DNA from: Corynebacterium freneyi
GTDB taxonomy: Bacteria; Actinomycetota; Actinomycetes; Mycobacteriales; Mycobacteriaceae
Reading direction: 5' to 3'
DNA: 64,000 nt
Assembly: GCF_030408835.1 (NCBI RefSeq)
Contig: NZ_CP047357.1
Coordinates: 558,001-622,000, forward strand
Positions 35,950 to 47,427 of this stretch are shown in pieces. Every line of letters begins with the position of its first letter. Within the stretch, counting starts at the first letter, position 1. The notes beneath the pieces are model-generated. The model was not told where the DNA came from, did not search any database, and saw only the letters and a list, made by a program, of their open reading frames with translations. The translations under genes and the position numbers were made by a program.

Positions 35950-36582
35950 ATGGGGTACATCGTCGCGGTCGAGGGCATCGACGGGGCCGGCAAGAACACG
36001 TTGTCGCGTGCCCTGGAAAGCAGGCTTGACGACGCCGGCGTGAGCGTCGCAAAGCTCGGTTTTCCCGCGTACGGTCGCACGCCTTTCGCCGATTTCGCCG
36101 ATGACGCCCTGCATGGTCGGCTCGGGGACGTCGCCGAGTCGGCGTGGGCCATGGCGCTGCTGTTCGCGCTGGACCGCAGGGACATGCGCGACGAGGTGAT
36201 CGCGGCGGCGGAGTCGGCCGACGTGTTGATCCTGGACCGGTACGTCGCCTCCAACGCGGCCTATTCGTGGGGGCGCACCGGCGACCGGGCGATCGTGGAG
36301 TGGGTGTACGAGCAGGAGTTCGGCAAGCACGGGATGCCGGTGCCGGATCTGCAGGTGCACCTGGGTACGGGCGTGGCGGAGGCGGCGCGCCGGGCGAAGC
36401 ACCGCGAGGCCGCCGACGTGTCCCGCACCCGCGACGCCTACGAGCGCGACGGCGGGTTGCAGAGCCGCGTCGCCGCGGCGTACGCCGATTTGGCGGCGGA
36501 GTCGTGGGCGTCGCCGTGGCACGTGGCGGGGGATTGCGCCGAGGAGTTGGCGGCACGAGTCCTCGACGATATCGGGCGGTAG
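35950..36582 (+). CDS. tmk: Thymidylate kinase
   Basis: 210 residues. P-loop EGIDGAGKNTL at 8-18, DR-type motif in LILDRYVASNAAYSWGR, and a LID region with RRAKHREAADVSRTRDAYE. It phosphorylates dTMP to dTDP. The ATG at 35950 overlaps the stop of the small leader frame (TGATG); an in-frame GTG immediately before it is an alternative. Gene order sahH-tmk-mtrA is conserved in the order. Confidence 0.93.
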   Translation: MGYIVAVEGIDGAGKNTLSRALESRLDDAGVSVAKLGFPAYGRTPFADFADDALHGRLGDVAESAWAMALLFALDRRDMRDEVIAAAESADVLILDRYVASNAAYSWGRTGDRAIVEWVYEQEFGKHGMPVPDLQVHLGTGVAEAARRAKHREAADVSRTRDAYERDGGLQSRVAAAYADLAAESWASPWHVAGDCAEELAARVLDDIGR

Positions 36583-36639
36583 CCGAGCAGCGGTGGGCCG
36601 CGGCCGGGCCAGGGTGGACGGCAGCGGTGCCGGGACGGA

Positions 36640-36645
36640 TAGGAT
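36640..36645 (+). promoter_or_regulatory. -10-like TAGGAT, leaderless promoter of mtrA
   Basis: TAGGAT ends 7 nt before the ATG at 36653. The same hexamer and spacing precede sigH (54824). Confidence 0.65.
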
Positions 36646-36652
36646 GGGGTGC

Positions 36653-37327
36653 ATGAGCGCCAAAATCCTGGTCGTCGACGACGACCCCGCCATCGCCGAA
36701 ATGCTGACCATGGTCCTCCAGCGGGAGGGCTTCGACACGGTGGTCGTCGGGGATGGACTGGAAGCGGTGGAGGCCGCGTCGCGTGAGAACCCGGACCTGA
36801 TCCTCCTGGACCTGATGCTGCCCGGCATGGGCGGCGTCGACGTCTGCCGCAGCGTCCGCGAGGAAAGCTCGGTGCCGATCATCATGCTCACCGCGAAGAC
36901 CGACACGGTCGACGTCGTGCTGGGCCTGGAGTCGGGCGCCGACGACTACGTGACCAAGCCGTTCAAGCCGAAGGAGCTCGTCGCCCGCGTCCGCGCCCGC
37001 CTGCGCCGCCAGGACGAGGAACCCGGCGAGGTCATCGAGGTCGGTGACCTGGTCATCGACGTCCCCGGCCACGCGGTGTCCCGCGACGGCCGCGAGATCG
37101 CGCTGACCCCGCTGGAGTTCGATCTGCTCCTGGCGCTGGCCCAGCGCCCGAAGCAGGTGTTCAGCCGCGAGGAGCTGCTGGAGAAGGTGTGGGGGTACCG
37201 TCATTCCTCCGACACGCGCCTGGTCAACGTCCACGTCCAGCGCCTGCGCTCGAAGATCGAGGTGGATCCGGAGAACCCGCGCATCGTGCTGACGGTCCGG
37301 GGCGTCGGCTACAAGACCGGCGAATAG
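36653..37327 (+). CDS. mtrA: Response regulator MtrA (OmpR/PhoB family)
   Basis: 224 residues. Receiver domain with D53 as phosphoacceptor (LLDLMLPG), acidic DDD at 9-11 and the switch lysine in VTKPF; a winged-helix DNA-binding domain from about 130 (LTPLEFDLLLALAQRPKQVFSREELLEKVWGY). MtrA controls peptidoglycan hydrolase, osmo-adaptation and division genes in corynebacteria and mycobacteria. A leaderless ATG is indicated. It heads mtrA-mtrB-lpqB. Confidence 0.96.
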   Translation: MSAKILVVDDDPAIAEMLTMVLQREGFDTVVVGDGLEAVEAASRENPDLILLDLMLPGMGGVDVCRSVREESSVPIIMLTAKTDTVDVVLGLESGADDYVTKPFKPKELVARVRARLRRQDEEPGEVIEVGDLVIDVPGHAVSRDGREIALTPLEFDLLLALAQRPKQVFSREELLEKVWGYRHSSDTRLVNVHVQRLRSKIEVDPENPRIVLTVRGVGYKTGE

Positions 37328-37351
37328 CGCGCGGCGGGCAGAAGGGAACCG

Positions 37352-39025
37352 ATGGCGGAAGGCTGGTGGAAGCCGGGGGACTGGCTGGGACGGGCTTGGA
37401 AGCGCATCCTGCGTTCGTGGCGCACGTCGCTGCAGGTGCGGGTGGTCACGTCCGTGATGGTCGTGTCGGTGCTCGTCGTCGGCATGCTCGGTTTCGCCCT
37501 GGTGTCCATCGTGGCGCAGCGGCTTCTCGACGCGAAGTTCAACGTCGCCAACGAGGAGATCGATCGCGCCCGCGTCGTCGTCGAGCAGACCATCGCGGCG
37601 TCGGGCGCCGACGGCGTGCAGGCCAAGCTCAACGCCGGCCGCGAGGCCCTCGCCGATCGTCAGTCGGGCACGTCGACGGGGTCGGCGACGGTCTACGATG
37701 CCGTGCTCATCGCCCCCGGCGGCAACGACGACGCGATCCGGTCGCCCGTCGACGGATACGTGCCGGTGCAGTTGCGGCCCTTCATCCAGGAAGGGCAGGT
37801 CAGCTACCAGTACGCCGTGATGGAGGCCCGCGACGGGTCGAGTTATTCGGCGCTGGTCATCGGCACGCCGACGTCGTCTGACGTGCAGGGCCTGGAGCTG
37901 TACCTGATCATGCCGCTCACCGCGGAGGAATCGACCCTGGCGTTGGTGCGCGGACTGTTCGCCGGTGCGACGGTCGTCATGACGTTGCTGCTGGTGGGCA
38001 TCACGTGGCTGTTCGCCAATCAGGTCACCGGGCCCGTCCGGTCGGCGGCCCGCATCGCCGAGCGTTTCGCCTCCGGTCACCTGCGCGAGCGCATGGCCGT
38101 CGAAGGCGAGGACGAGATGGCCCGCCTGGCGGTGAGCTTCAACAAGATGGCCGAGTCGCTGTCGCTGCAGATCCACCAGCTCGAGGAGTACGGCGACCTG
38201 CAGCGCCAGTTCACGTCGGATGTGTCGCATGAGCTGCGCACGCCGCTGACCACCGTGCGCATGGCCGCCGACCTCATCGCCGATGGCGCGGAGGATCTCG
38301 ACCCGGCCACGCAGCGGGCCTCCGAGCTGATGATCGCCGAACTCGACCGCTTCGAGATGCTCCTCGCCGACCTGCTGGAGATCTCCCGCCACGACGCCGG
38401 CGTCGCCGACCTGTCCGCCGAGCGCGTGGACATGCGCCAATGCATCGACGCCGCGTACCTGCCCCTGCAGGTCGTGGCTCAGGAATCGGGCACCGAGATC
38501 ATCCTCGACATGCCGGACGAACCGGTGCCGGCCAGCGTCGATTCCCGACGCATCGAGCGGGTGCTGCGCAACCTCATCGCCAACGCCATCGACCACTCCG
38601 AGGGCAACCCCGTCATCATCGCGTTACGCGCCGACGAGCACGTCGTCGCCTGCACCGTCACCGACCGGGGAGTGGGACTCAAACCCGAGCAGGAAGAGCT
38701 GGTGTTCAATCGTTTCTGGCGCGCCGACCCCTCGCGCGAACGCCGCACGGGCGGCACGGGCCTGGGCCTGGCCATCGCCCGCGAGGACGCGCTGCTCCAC
38801 GGCGGCCGGCTCGAGGCCCACGGCGTTCCCGGCATCGGCAGCTGCTTCCGTCTGCGCCTGCCCCTGGAACCCGGCGGACCCGTCGACACGGAACCGCTTC
38901 CGCTGGAGGTCCCCGGAGCGCCGGCACCGGCTCCGCGGGCGGAGGTTTTCGACGCGCTCGTCGCAAAGCGGGAACCGGAACCGAAACCGGACTCGGAAAC
39001 GGAAGCGGAAGGAGACCGGCCATGA
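37352..39025 (+). CDS. mtrB: Sensor histidine kinase MtrB
   Basis: 557 residues. TM1 at about 33-53, an extracytoplasmic domain, TM2 at about 205-228, a HAMP domain (ARIAERFASGHLRERM), phosphoacceptor H293 in SDVSHELRTPLTTVR, and an ATPase with NLIANAIDHSEG, DRGVGL and GTGLGLAIARE. The C-terminal 50 residues are a Pro/Glu-rich tail. It senses envelope/osmotic state and phosphorylates MtrA. The start is the ATG after GAAGGGAACCG. The stop overlaps the lpqB start (ATGA). Confidence 0.96.
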   Translation: MAEGWWKPGDWLGRAWKRILRSWRTSLQVRVVTSVMVVSVLVVGMLGFALVSIVAQRLLDAKFNVANEEIDRARVVVEQTIAASGADGVQAKLNAGREALADRQSGTSTGSATVYDAVLIAPGGNDDAIRSPVDGYVPVQLRPFIQEGQVSYQYAVMEARDGSSYSALVIGTPTSSDVQGLELYLIMPLTAEESTLALVRGLFAGATVVMTLLLVGITWLFANQVTGPVRSAARIAERFASGHLRERMAVEGEDEMARLAVSFNKMAESLSLQIHQLEEYGDLQRQFTSDVSHELRTPLTTVRMAADLIADGAEDLDPATQRASELMIAELDRFEMLLADLLEISRHDAGVADLSAERVDMRQCIDAAYLPLQVVAQESGTEIILDMPDEPVPASVDSRRIERVLRNLIANAIDHSEGNPVIIALRADEHVVACTVTDRGVGLKPEQEELVFNRFWRADPSRERRTGGTGLGLAIAREDALLHGGRLEAHGVPGIGSCFRLRLPLEPGGPVDTEPLPLEVPGAPAPAPRAEVFDALVAKREPEPKPDSETEAEGDRP

Positions 39026-40797
39026 CGCCCCGCCCACGCACGACCCGCGGGAACCGCACGGCCATCGTCGCCGCCGTGAGCGCCGCCGCTCTGGTGCTCG
39101 GCGGTTGCACGACCCTGCCGGGCGACACCACGCCCCAGGCGATCCGCACCTTCGAAGCCCCGGCGCACGACGTCGAGGTGCCCACGCCACGACCCGACGC
39201 GGCGCCGGACCTGGTGCTGCGCGACTTCTACGCGGCGTCGGCCCACCCGACCGACGATTACGCCGCGGCGAAGGCCTTCCTCACCGAGGCGGCCCGCGAG
39301 CGATGGAACCCGCACGAGGCCACGTGGATCGTCGACGGCATCAACGTCATCGGCGACGGCAGCGAGGACGAGGACGTGCGCGGTTTCGGCACCCGCGCCA
39401 CCATCGTCGGGTCGCTGGCTCCCGGCGGCGCGTACGAGACGCAGTCGGCGCTGTACGAGGATTCCATCGAACTCCGCATGAACGACGAGGGACAGTGGCG
39501 CATCGCCGAACTGCCCGACGGCGTGCTGCTGGAGCGCCAGGCGTTCCTGGACAGCCATGCGCCCCGCAACGTGTACTTCCTCGACCCGTCGGGCAACCAG
39601 CTCGTGCCGGATCGCAGGTGGATCTACCGCGGCGTCGACGACGCGGCCATGGAGCTGCTGCACACCATGCGCGGCGGACCGCGCCCGCGTCTGTTGCCGG
39701 GCGTGACCACGGCGCTGCCGCCGGACGCGACCATCGAGATCGGGCCCCATGAGGAGGGGCCGGGCCGGGTGATCCGGATGACGGGCCTCGGCGATCTGGA
39801 CGAGACCCTGCGCGGGTTGTTGGCGGCGCAGATCGTGTGGACGCTGTCGTCGGCCGACGTTCGCGGCCCGTGGACGCTGGAGGACGAAGGCGGCGCGCTC
39901 GTCGAATCGCACCCCGGCCCGTGGACCCGCGATTCCGACGAGCTGCGCCCGCTCGACCCGACGAAGGGGCCGGGCGACCGCGTGCCGCTCCACGCGGTGG
40001 AGGCCGGTGGCGTCGTGGAAGTGACCGACGACGGCGACCGGGTGTTGCCGGGGTGGACGTCGGAGGGCGGCGATGTCCTGGTGTCGGCGAGCATCGGCGT
40101 GGACGAGGCGGGCACCCGCCTCATCGCGGGCGTGTCCCGGGTCGACCGGGGCGGGTTGGGCGAATCCTCCCTGCTGCTGGGCCGCGCCGGCGATGACCCG
40201 AAGACGGTGCTGACCGCGCAGAGCCTCACCCGCCCGAGCTGGTCGCCGGATGCCGCGTCGGTGTGGACGGTCGTAGACGGCGAACGCGTGATGCGGCTGG
40301 TGGGCAACTCCTCGTCGGTGCCGGCAGTCGAGGAGATCGACATGACCGGCATCGCGGAGATCGACGGTGGCATTTCGGAGCTGCGCGTCGACCCGTCGGG
40401 CACGCAGGTGGCCATGATCGCGGGCGGCAACGTGTGGATCGCCACGATCGTGCAGACGGACACGGGGCCGTGGCGCCTGGTCAACGCGCGCCATCTGACG
40501 CTGTCGGAGGGGGTGACCCCCGTGACGCTGGCGTGGGCGCCGAACTCGACGATCATCGTGGGCGCCTACGGCGAGGAGTCCCCGATGTGGCGGGTCTACC
40601 CGGATGGTTCGGTGAATTACATGCTGCCGAAGCTCAACCTCAGCCCGCCGGTGACGGTGGTGTCGGCGACGTCGTCGAAGATTTACGCGCTCGACGACAA
40701 CGCCCTGATGGAGCTGGTCACCGGCGAGGGCGAGGCCCAGTTCTGGCGTGCGGTGCCGGGAGTGCAGGGGCGGGCGGCCCCGGTGCCCGTGGAGTAA
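39022..40797 (+). CDS. lpqB: Lipoprotein LpqB, MtrB partner
   Basis: 591 residues. A signal peptide with lipobox LGGC (Cys29), then a GerMN-type region (about 150-290, where IEIGPHEEGPGRVIRMTG lies) and a beta-propeller-like C-terminal half (SWSPDAASVWTVVDG, LRVDPSGTQVAMIAGG, LAWAPNSTIIVGAYG). LpqB binds the outer domain of MtrB and modulates signalling. The start overlaps the mtrB stop by 4 nt, showing coupling. Confidence 0.94.
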   Translation: MTPRPRTTRGNRTAIVAAVSAAALVLGGCTTLPGDTTPQAIRTFEAPAHDVEVPTPRPDAAPDLVLRDFYAASAHPTDDYAAAKAFLTEAARERWNPHEATWIVDGINVIGDGSEDEDVRGFGTRATIVGSLAPGGAYETQSALYEDSIELRMNDEGQWRIAELPDGVLLERQAFLDSHAPRNVYFLDPSGNQLVPDRRWIYRGVDDAAMELLHTMRGGPRPRLLPGVTTALPPDATIEIGPHEEGPGRVIRMTGLGDLDETLRGLLAAQIVWTLSSADVRGPWTLEDEGGALVESHPGPWTRDSDELRPLDPTKGPGDRVPLHAVEAGGVVEVTDDGDRVLPGWTSEGGDVLVSASIGVDEAGTRLIAGVSRVDRGGLGESSLLLGRAGDDPKTVLTAQSLTRPSWSPDAASVWTVVDGERVMRLVGNSSSVPAVEEIDMTGIAEIDGGISELRVDPSGTQVAMIAGGNVWIATIVQTDTGPWRLVNARHLTLSEGVTPVTLAWAPNSTIIVGAYGEESPMWRVYPDGSVNYMLPKLNLSPPVTVVSATSSKIYALDDNALMELVTGEGEAQFWRAVPGVQGRAAPVPVE

Positions 40798-40800
40798 TCT
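40795..40800 (+). promoter_or_regulatory. -10-like TAATCT, leaderless promoter of comF
   Basis: The hexamer spans the lpqB stop codon and ends 7 nt before the comF ATG. comF could be transcribed from here as well as by readthrough. Confidence 0.45.
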
Positions 40801-40807
40801 CCCCGGC

Positions 40808-41452
40808 ATGTGGGGGGAGTTGGCCGACTTGGTCGTGCCGCGGGCGTGCCCGGGGTGCGGGGCGCCGGAGGTGCCGTGCGCCGAGTGCCGCCGCGAGTTC
40901 GCGCGGCCGCCGGTGCGGGTGTCGCCGCGGGTGCACGTGCCCGCCCCGACGTGGTCGTGCGGGCCGTACGCGGGGCCCAGGCGGGCGGTGGTGCTGGCGG
41001 CGAAGGAGCTTGGCGACGCCTCGGCGCGGCACGTGATGGGTGCGGTGGTGGGTGCGGCCTTGCTGAGACTGGCGGTCGACGGCCAGCTGCCGCATCCGGC
41101 GCAGGAAGCCATGACGCTCGTGCCGGCGCCCACCCGGGCGTCGGCGGCGCGGAGGCGGGGAGGGGACCCGGTGACGGCCGCCTGCCGCGTCGCCGCGCGA
41201 CGACTGCCGGGTGCCCGCGTGGCGGCGGGATTGCTGCGGACGGCGGAGGGGGCGGAGGATTCGGCGGGGCTCACGGCGGTGGGGCGGCGCCGCAACATCG
41301 CCGGTCGGATCGTGCCGTCGGGGACCGTGCGGGGACCCGTCGTGCTCGTCGACGACGTGCTCACGACCGGGGCGACGGCGGCGCATTCGACGCTCGTCCT
41401 CGCCGCGTCGGGTGTCCGCGTGGCCGGCGTGATCGTGTTTTCCCACGCCTAG
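40808..41452 (+). CDS. comF: ComF family phosphoribosyltransferase-like protein
   Basis: 214 residues. An N-terminal zinc-ribbon-like set (CPGCGAPEVPCAEC) precedes a phosphoribosyltransferase fold with VVLVDDVLTTGATAAHS as the PRPP loop. Homologues help natural transformation in other bacteria; the role in actinobacteria is unproven. It is placed as in Rv3242c, between lpqB and hpf. Confidence 0.88.
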   Translation: MWGELADLVVPRACPGCGAPEVPCAECRREFARPPVRVSPRVHVPAPTWSCGPYAGPRRAVVLAAKELGDASARHVMGAVVGAALLRLAVDGQLPHPAQEAMTLVPAPTRASAARRRGGDPVTAACRVAARRLPGARVAAGLLRTAEGAEDSAGLTAVGRRRNIAGRIVPSGTVRGPVVLVDDVLTTGATAAHSTLVLAASGVRVAGVIVFSHA

Positions 41453-41572
41453 GGGCACTTCCCCCCGGATGTGGCCAGGGGGCCGGGAAAATCGGACGGG
41501 AGGTTCGTGGCAGCGGGGGTAACCGCGTCTGTATCCTGGAGGCACAGTTAGTTAGTCGCGTCACCGTGGACG

Positions 41573-41594
41573 CCGTGAGTAATCCCGCTCACGG
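41573..41594. promoter_or_regulatory. Stem-loop in the hpf leader
   Basis: CCGTGAG and CTCACGG arms with an 8-nt loop lie 35 bp before the hpf start, downstream of a TATCCT -10-like hexamer (41532-41537). It would form in the 5' leader and could affect translation or stability. Confidence 0.4.
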
Positions 41595-41628
41595 AGGGGC
41601 GGTGGCAATACCGGGAGGTAGGAAGCAA

Positions 41629-42291
41629 GTGACGACACCTGCTGACAACAACGAGGTCCTCAGCCCCAATGCCCAGGTGACCATCACCGGGCGCAACGTG
41701 GAGGTCCCGGAGCACTTCGCCGAGCGTGTCAAGGGCAAGCTCGCCAAGATTGAGCGCCTCGATCCGACCCTGACGTTCTTCCACGTCGAGCTGCAGCACG
41801 AGCCGAACCCCCGCCGCGCGGATCGTTCCGACCGCATCCAGATCACCGCCACGGGCAAGGGCCACCTCGCCCGCGCCGAGGCGAAGGAGGACAGCTTCTA
41901 CGCCGCCCTCGAGTCCGCCCTGGGCAAGATGGAGCGCTCCCTGCGCAAGGTCAAGGCCCGCCGCAAGATCAGCCGCTCCGGCCACCGCGCCCCCATGTCC
42001 GTGGGCCAGGCCACCGCCGCCCTGGTCGAGGAGGCCACGGAGGCCGCGGAGCCCGCTCCGAAGGCCGATCCGTACGAGGATCAGGTCGAGGAGATTCAGC
42101 TCGGCAAGGTCGTGCGCACCAAGGAGCACTCGGCCAACCCGATGTCCGTCGATGACGCGCTGTCCGAGATGGAGCTCGTCGGCCACGACTTCTACCTCTT
42201 CGTCGACGAGGCCACCGGCCGCCCGTCCGTCGTCTACCGCCGCCATGCCTACGACTACGGCATGATCGCGCTGGCCGAGGACGCCGAGTAA
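41629..42291 (+). CDS. hpf: Ribosome hibernation promoting factor, long form
   Basis: 220 residues. The N-terminal S30AE domain (about 15-115, QVTITGRNVEVPEHFAERVKGKLAKIERLD) is joined by an acidic linker to the C-terminal dimerisation domain (VVRTKEHSANPMSVDDALSEMELVGHDFYLF...VVYRRHAYDYGMI). Long HPF joins two 70S ribosomes into inactive 100S dimers in stationary phase. The GTG follows GGGAGGTAGGAAGCAA. It is the usual neighbour of secA. Confidence 0.93.
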   Translation: MTTPADNNEVLSPNAQVTITGRNVEVPEHFAERVKGKLAKIERLDPTLTFFHVELQHEPNPRRADRSDRIQITATGKGHLARAEAKEDSFYAALESALGKMERSLRKVKARRKISRSGHRAPMSVGQATAALVEEATEAAEPAPKADPYEDQVEEIQLGKVVRTKEHSANPMSVDDALSEMELVGHDFYLFVDEATGRPSVVYRRHAYDYGMIALAEDAE

Positions 42292-42305
42292 GTCCGGACC
42301 GCCAG

Positions 42306-42346
42306 CCCCCGGCCGCGCCGCTTTTCCGGCGGTGGCCGGGGGTTTT
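42306..42346 (+). terminator. Terminator after hpf
   Basis: CCCCCGGCC and GGCCGGGGG form a strong stem with further inner pairing, followed by TTTT, 14 bp past the hpf stop. Confidence 0.8.
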
Positions 42347-42408
42347 CCGTGCCCGGGATAGGGTGGGGGCATACGCTTTCGTTCCGCAGCAGAAGAGGGG
42401 AACCGGCG

Positions 42409-43038
42409 ATGACCCACCGATGGACCCCACCGCCACCTCGGCCACCGCAGTCACCGCAGCCTCAAGGGGGAGGGGGAGGCGGAAACGGCCTCGTCTACGT
42501 GCTCGTCGGCCTGATCGCGGTGCTCGTCGTGGTCGTCGGCGCCGTCGCCGTCGTGGCCTTCGGCGGAGGTCCGGGCGGTGGCCGGGGCGAGGCGGACCTC
42601 GTGGCCACCGAAGCCCCGCCGGCGCCTCCTGCGGCGGATGCGGCTGGTTCCGCGCCCGACCCCACCGAGGCGACGACGACTCGGACCGTCACCGAAACCG
42701 CGACCGCGCCCAGGACGAGGACCGCACCCGAACGTACGCGGGGATCCGACTCCGGTTCCGGCTCACGCGTCTGGGGTGATTCCGCCGTCTACGCGAACTG
42801 CGAAAACGGGGCGTTGACCGGCTCATCGGTTACGACCTGCGGCTTCGCCAAGCGGGTGTCCGATGCCGTGTGGGCGGGCAACGTCGGCGCGAGGAACCGC
42901 ACCGTCAGCGCCTACAGTCCCGCCACCAAGAAGACCTACACCATGAACTGCACCCTCGGGTCGCTCAGCGGCAGCGACGCCACCTACAGGTGCACGGGCG
43001 GCGACAACGCCATCGTCTTCGTTCCCGTGGCCGGTTGA
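42409..43038 (+). CDS. Membrane-anchored hypothetical protein with extracytoplasmic Cys-containing domain
   Basis: 209 residues. A Pro/Gly-rich cytoplasmic start, one membrane helix (about 28-51, VYVLVGLIAVLVVVVGAVAVVAF), a Thr/Pro/Ala-rich linker (about 65-120) and a C-terminal domain of about 85 residues with four cysteines (NCENG, TTCGF, MNCTLG, YRCTGG) that could form two disulfides outside the membrane. Similar small domains occur as secreted corynebacterial proteins; no function is assigned. The start is the ATG after AGAGGGGAACCGGCG. Confidence 0.78.
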   Translation: MTHRWTPPPPRPPQSPQPQGGGGGGNGLVYVLVGLIAVLVVVVGAVAVVAFGGGPGGGRGEADLVATEAPPAPPAADAAGSAPDPTEATTTRTVTETATAPRTRTAPERTRGSDSGSGSRVWGDSAVYANCENGALTGSSVTTCGFAKRVSDAVWAGNVGARNRTVSAYSPATKKTYTMNCTLGSLSGSDATYRCTGGDNAIVFVPVAG

Positions 43039-43054
43039 CCGGTTGACGCGCAAG

Positions 43055-43066
43055 CGTCGTAAAGCA
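43055..43066. repeat. CGTCGTAAAGCA element, secA upstream copy
   Basis: An exact copy of the dodecamer also seen at 13159 and 22305, here directly before the stem-loop that precedes the secA promoter. Confidence 0.5.
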
Positions 43067-43092
43067 CCCGCACCCCACCCCGGGGTGCGGGT
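43066..43092. terminator. Stem-loop between the membrane protein gene and secA
   Basis: ACCCGCACCCC and GGGGTGCGGGT are perfect 11-bp arms with a 5-nt loop, 28 bp past the upstream stop. Only a short T tract follows. It ends 7 bp before the secA -10 hexamer. Confidence 0.65.
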
Positions 43093-43098
43093 TCCTCC

Positions 43099-43104
43099 TA
43101 TACT
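43099..43104 (+). promoter_or_regulatory. -10-like TATACT, secA promoter
   Basis: A near-consensus corynebacterial -10 hexamer. Expected initiation is about 43111, giving a leader of roughly 60 nt before the GTG at 43170. Confidence 0.6.
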
Positions 43105-43169
43105 GGGGGACTTGAGCGCCCCGGGCGGGGCGCGGCCATGAGTCGTCTGTCGGAAAGGTCCCATCCGCA

Positions 43170-45896
<2,727 letters not shown>

Positions 45897-45901
45897 ACGG
45901 G

Positions 45902-46342
45902 CTAGATGAAGCGCAGCGCGGTGATCGTCCAGCCCCGGCCGTCGTCGATCATCGCGCCGGCCAGGGCCCGGACGCGACCCGCGCACGCGTAGGTGCCCAC
46001 GAATTCGACGCGGGTTCCGCAGGGCCGCCCGGAGGGGTGGAGGGTGCGCAGGGCCGCGCCGCGCATTCCGCCGGTGCGCAGCCGGTGCCGCAGGCCGGCG
46101 AGGACCCGTTCATCGGCGGACACGCCCGACAGGGCCTCCGGGCGCCGCCTCCCGGACAGCACCTCGATGATCACCGTCAGCGTGTGAGTCAGCCGTTGCC
46201 GTGCGACGTCGCCGCAGGTGGTGGCCATGGGGCCGGCAGGCCGACCGTCGTCACGCGGAAGTTGCGCCCCGCGCCCGGGCGTCAGGGCCCGCAGCAGCTC
46301 GAAGCCGCGCACGGGCGCGAGTTCCCCGATGTCCCCCGTCAT
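45902..46342 (-). CDS. Rv3235-family hypothetical protein
   Basis: 146 residues. The C-terminal half (VRALAGAMIDDGRGWTITALRFI) resembles the small Rv3235-type proteins found near secA. No catalytic residue is apparent. The frame is convergent with secA (5 bp gap). The ATG at 46342 is weakly supported: GGGGGTCGACGAAAA precedes it. Confidence 0.68.
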   Translation of the reverse strand: MTGDIGELAPVRGFELLRALTPGRGAQLPRDDGRPAGPMATTCGDVARQRLTHTLTVIIEVLSGRRRPEALSGVSADERVLAGLRHRLRTGGMRGAALRTLHPSGRPCGTRVEFVGTYACAGRVRALAGAMIDDGRGWTITALRFI

Positions 46343-46457
46343 TTTTCGTCGACCCCCCGTGGTCCGGTTGCCCGGTCGTCATGTCCCCGCGGCCATTGTG
46401 CCAGCGAGTCGGGGTGCCCGCGCGGCGGGGCGGTCGGCGGAACCCGGCGCGGGCAAC

Positions 46458-46463
46458 TACGCT
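46458..46463 (+). promoter_or_regulatory. -10-like TACGCT, leaderless promoter
   Basis: The hexamer ends 7 nt before the ATG of the HAD-like gene at 46471. Confidence 0.5.
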
Positions 46464-46470
46464 CGTGGTC

Positions 46471-46881
46471 ATGCGTGGTCTCATCATCGATTACTGCGGT
46501 GTCCTGGACGGCACCGACGAAGAGCGGGCGCGGTGGCGGAAGTTGATGGCGGCCGCCCGCGCCAATGGAGTTGCCCTGGCCGTGTTGTCGAACGACCCGG
46601 GCGGCCCCGGGGCGGATCCGATCCGGAAGTTCGAGGAGGAGGGCCTGGTCGACGCCGTCATGCTGTCGGGTGAGGTCGGCGCCGAGAAGCCGGAGCCGGA
46701 GGTCTTCGATATCACGGCGGAGCGTTTGGGCCTGCCGGCGCGCGATTGCGTGCTCGTCGACGATTCGATCGTCAACATCCACGCGGCGGTGTCCCACGGC
46801 ATGGTCGGCGTGTTTTACCAGCAGTTCGATCGTGCGGTCGTGGAGATCGTGGGTCTGTTCGACCTGGAGGGCGATTTCTAG
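46471..46881 (+). CDS. HAD-like hydrolase, small
   Basis: 136 residues. Motif I reads IIDYCGVLDG: the nucleophile D7 is present but the second (acid/base) aspartate is replaced by C9. Motif II is SND, the lysine is in GAEKPEPEVF, and motif IV is VLVDDSIVN. No cap domain fits in this size. The altered motif I may reduce or change phosphatase activity. It is coupled to the next gene (TAGTG overlap). Confidence 0.8.
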   Translation: MRGLIIDYCGVLDGTDEERARWRKLMAAARANGVALAVLSNDPGGPGADPIRKFEEEGLVDAVMLSGEVGAEKPEPEVFDITAERLGLPARDCVLVDDSIVNIHAAVSHGMVGVFYQQFDRAVVEIVGLFDLEGDF

Positions 46882-47381
46882 TGCGCGTGTACGTGCCGGC
46901 GACGTTCGGGATGCTCGGGGAGTTGCTGTCCGACGGCGCGGCGGTTCCGCGTCGGGGGTGGGCGTTCGCGGTGACGCCGGCGCTGCGCGAGTTTTACGTG
47001 GAGGGCGACGACGAGGAGTTGGCCGACGTCGCGTTCGACGACGCGTCGCGGGCGTCGTTGCGGCTGTTGTCGGCGTACGACGGGTCGTTTCCGCACAGGC
47101 GCGTGGTCATCGCCGCCGACGTCGCCGATGATGCGGTGGAGTTGCAGCCGGACATGGGGGAGGCCGTGGTGGCCTTGTCCGGCGACGTGTCGCGTGACGA
47201 CGTCGCCGCGATTCACGTCGACGTCGAGGCCGGGGAGCCGTTCGTGGCGAAGGCCATCGAGGCCGTCGATGCCGCGGATTTGGGGGACGAGGACGCGGAG
47301 CTGACCGTGGGGGATTGCCTGGAACGGCCGTTGGCCTGGTACGACGCGGCGGAGTTGCCCATGCTGGTGGAGCTGCTCTGA
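46881..47381 (+). CDS. DUF6912-type conserved hypothetical protein
   Basis: 166 residues, acidic. VRVYVPATFGMLGELL at the N-terminus, a FAVTPALREFYVEGDDEELADVAF segment and a C-terminal WYDAAELPMLVELL are the conserved elements of this corynebacterial/mycobacterial family. Function is unknown. The GTG overlaps the upstream TAG by one base. Confidence 0.78.
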   Translation: MRVYVPATFGMLGELLSDGAAVPRRGWAFAVTPALREFYVEGDDEELADVAFDDASRASLRLLSAYDGSFPHRRVVIAADVADDAVELQPDMGEAVVALSGDVSRDDVAAIHVDVEAGEPFVAKAIEAVDAADLGDEDAELTVGDCLERPLAWYDAAELPMLVELL

Positions 47382-47427
47382 TCGTTTCCATCGCTTGACC
47401 GACAAGTTACCCATCCGTAAGCTACGC

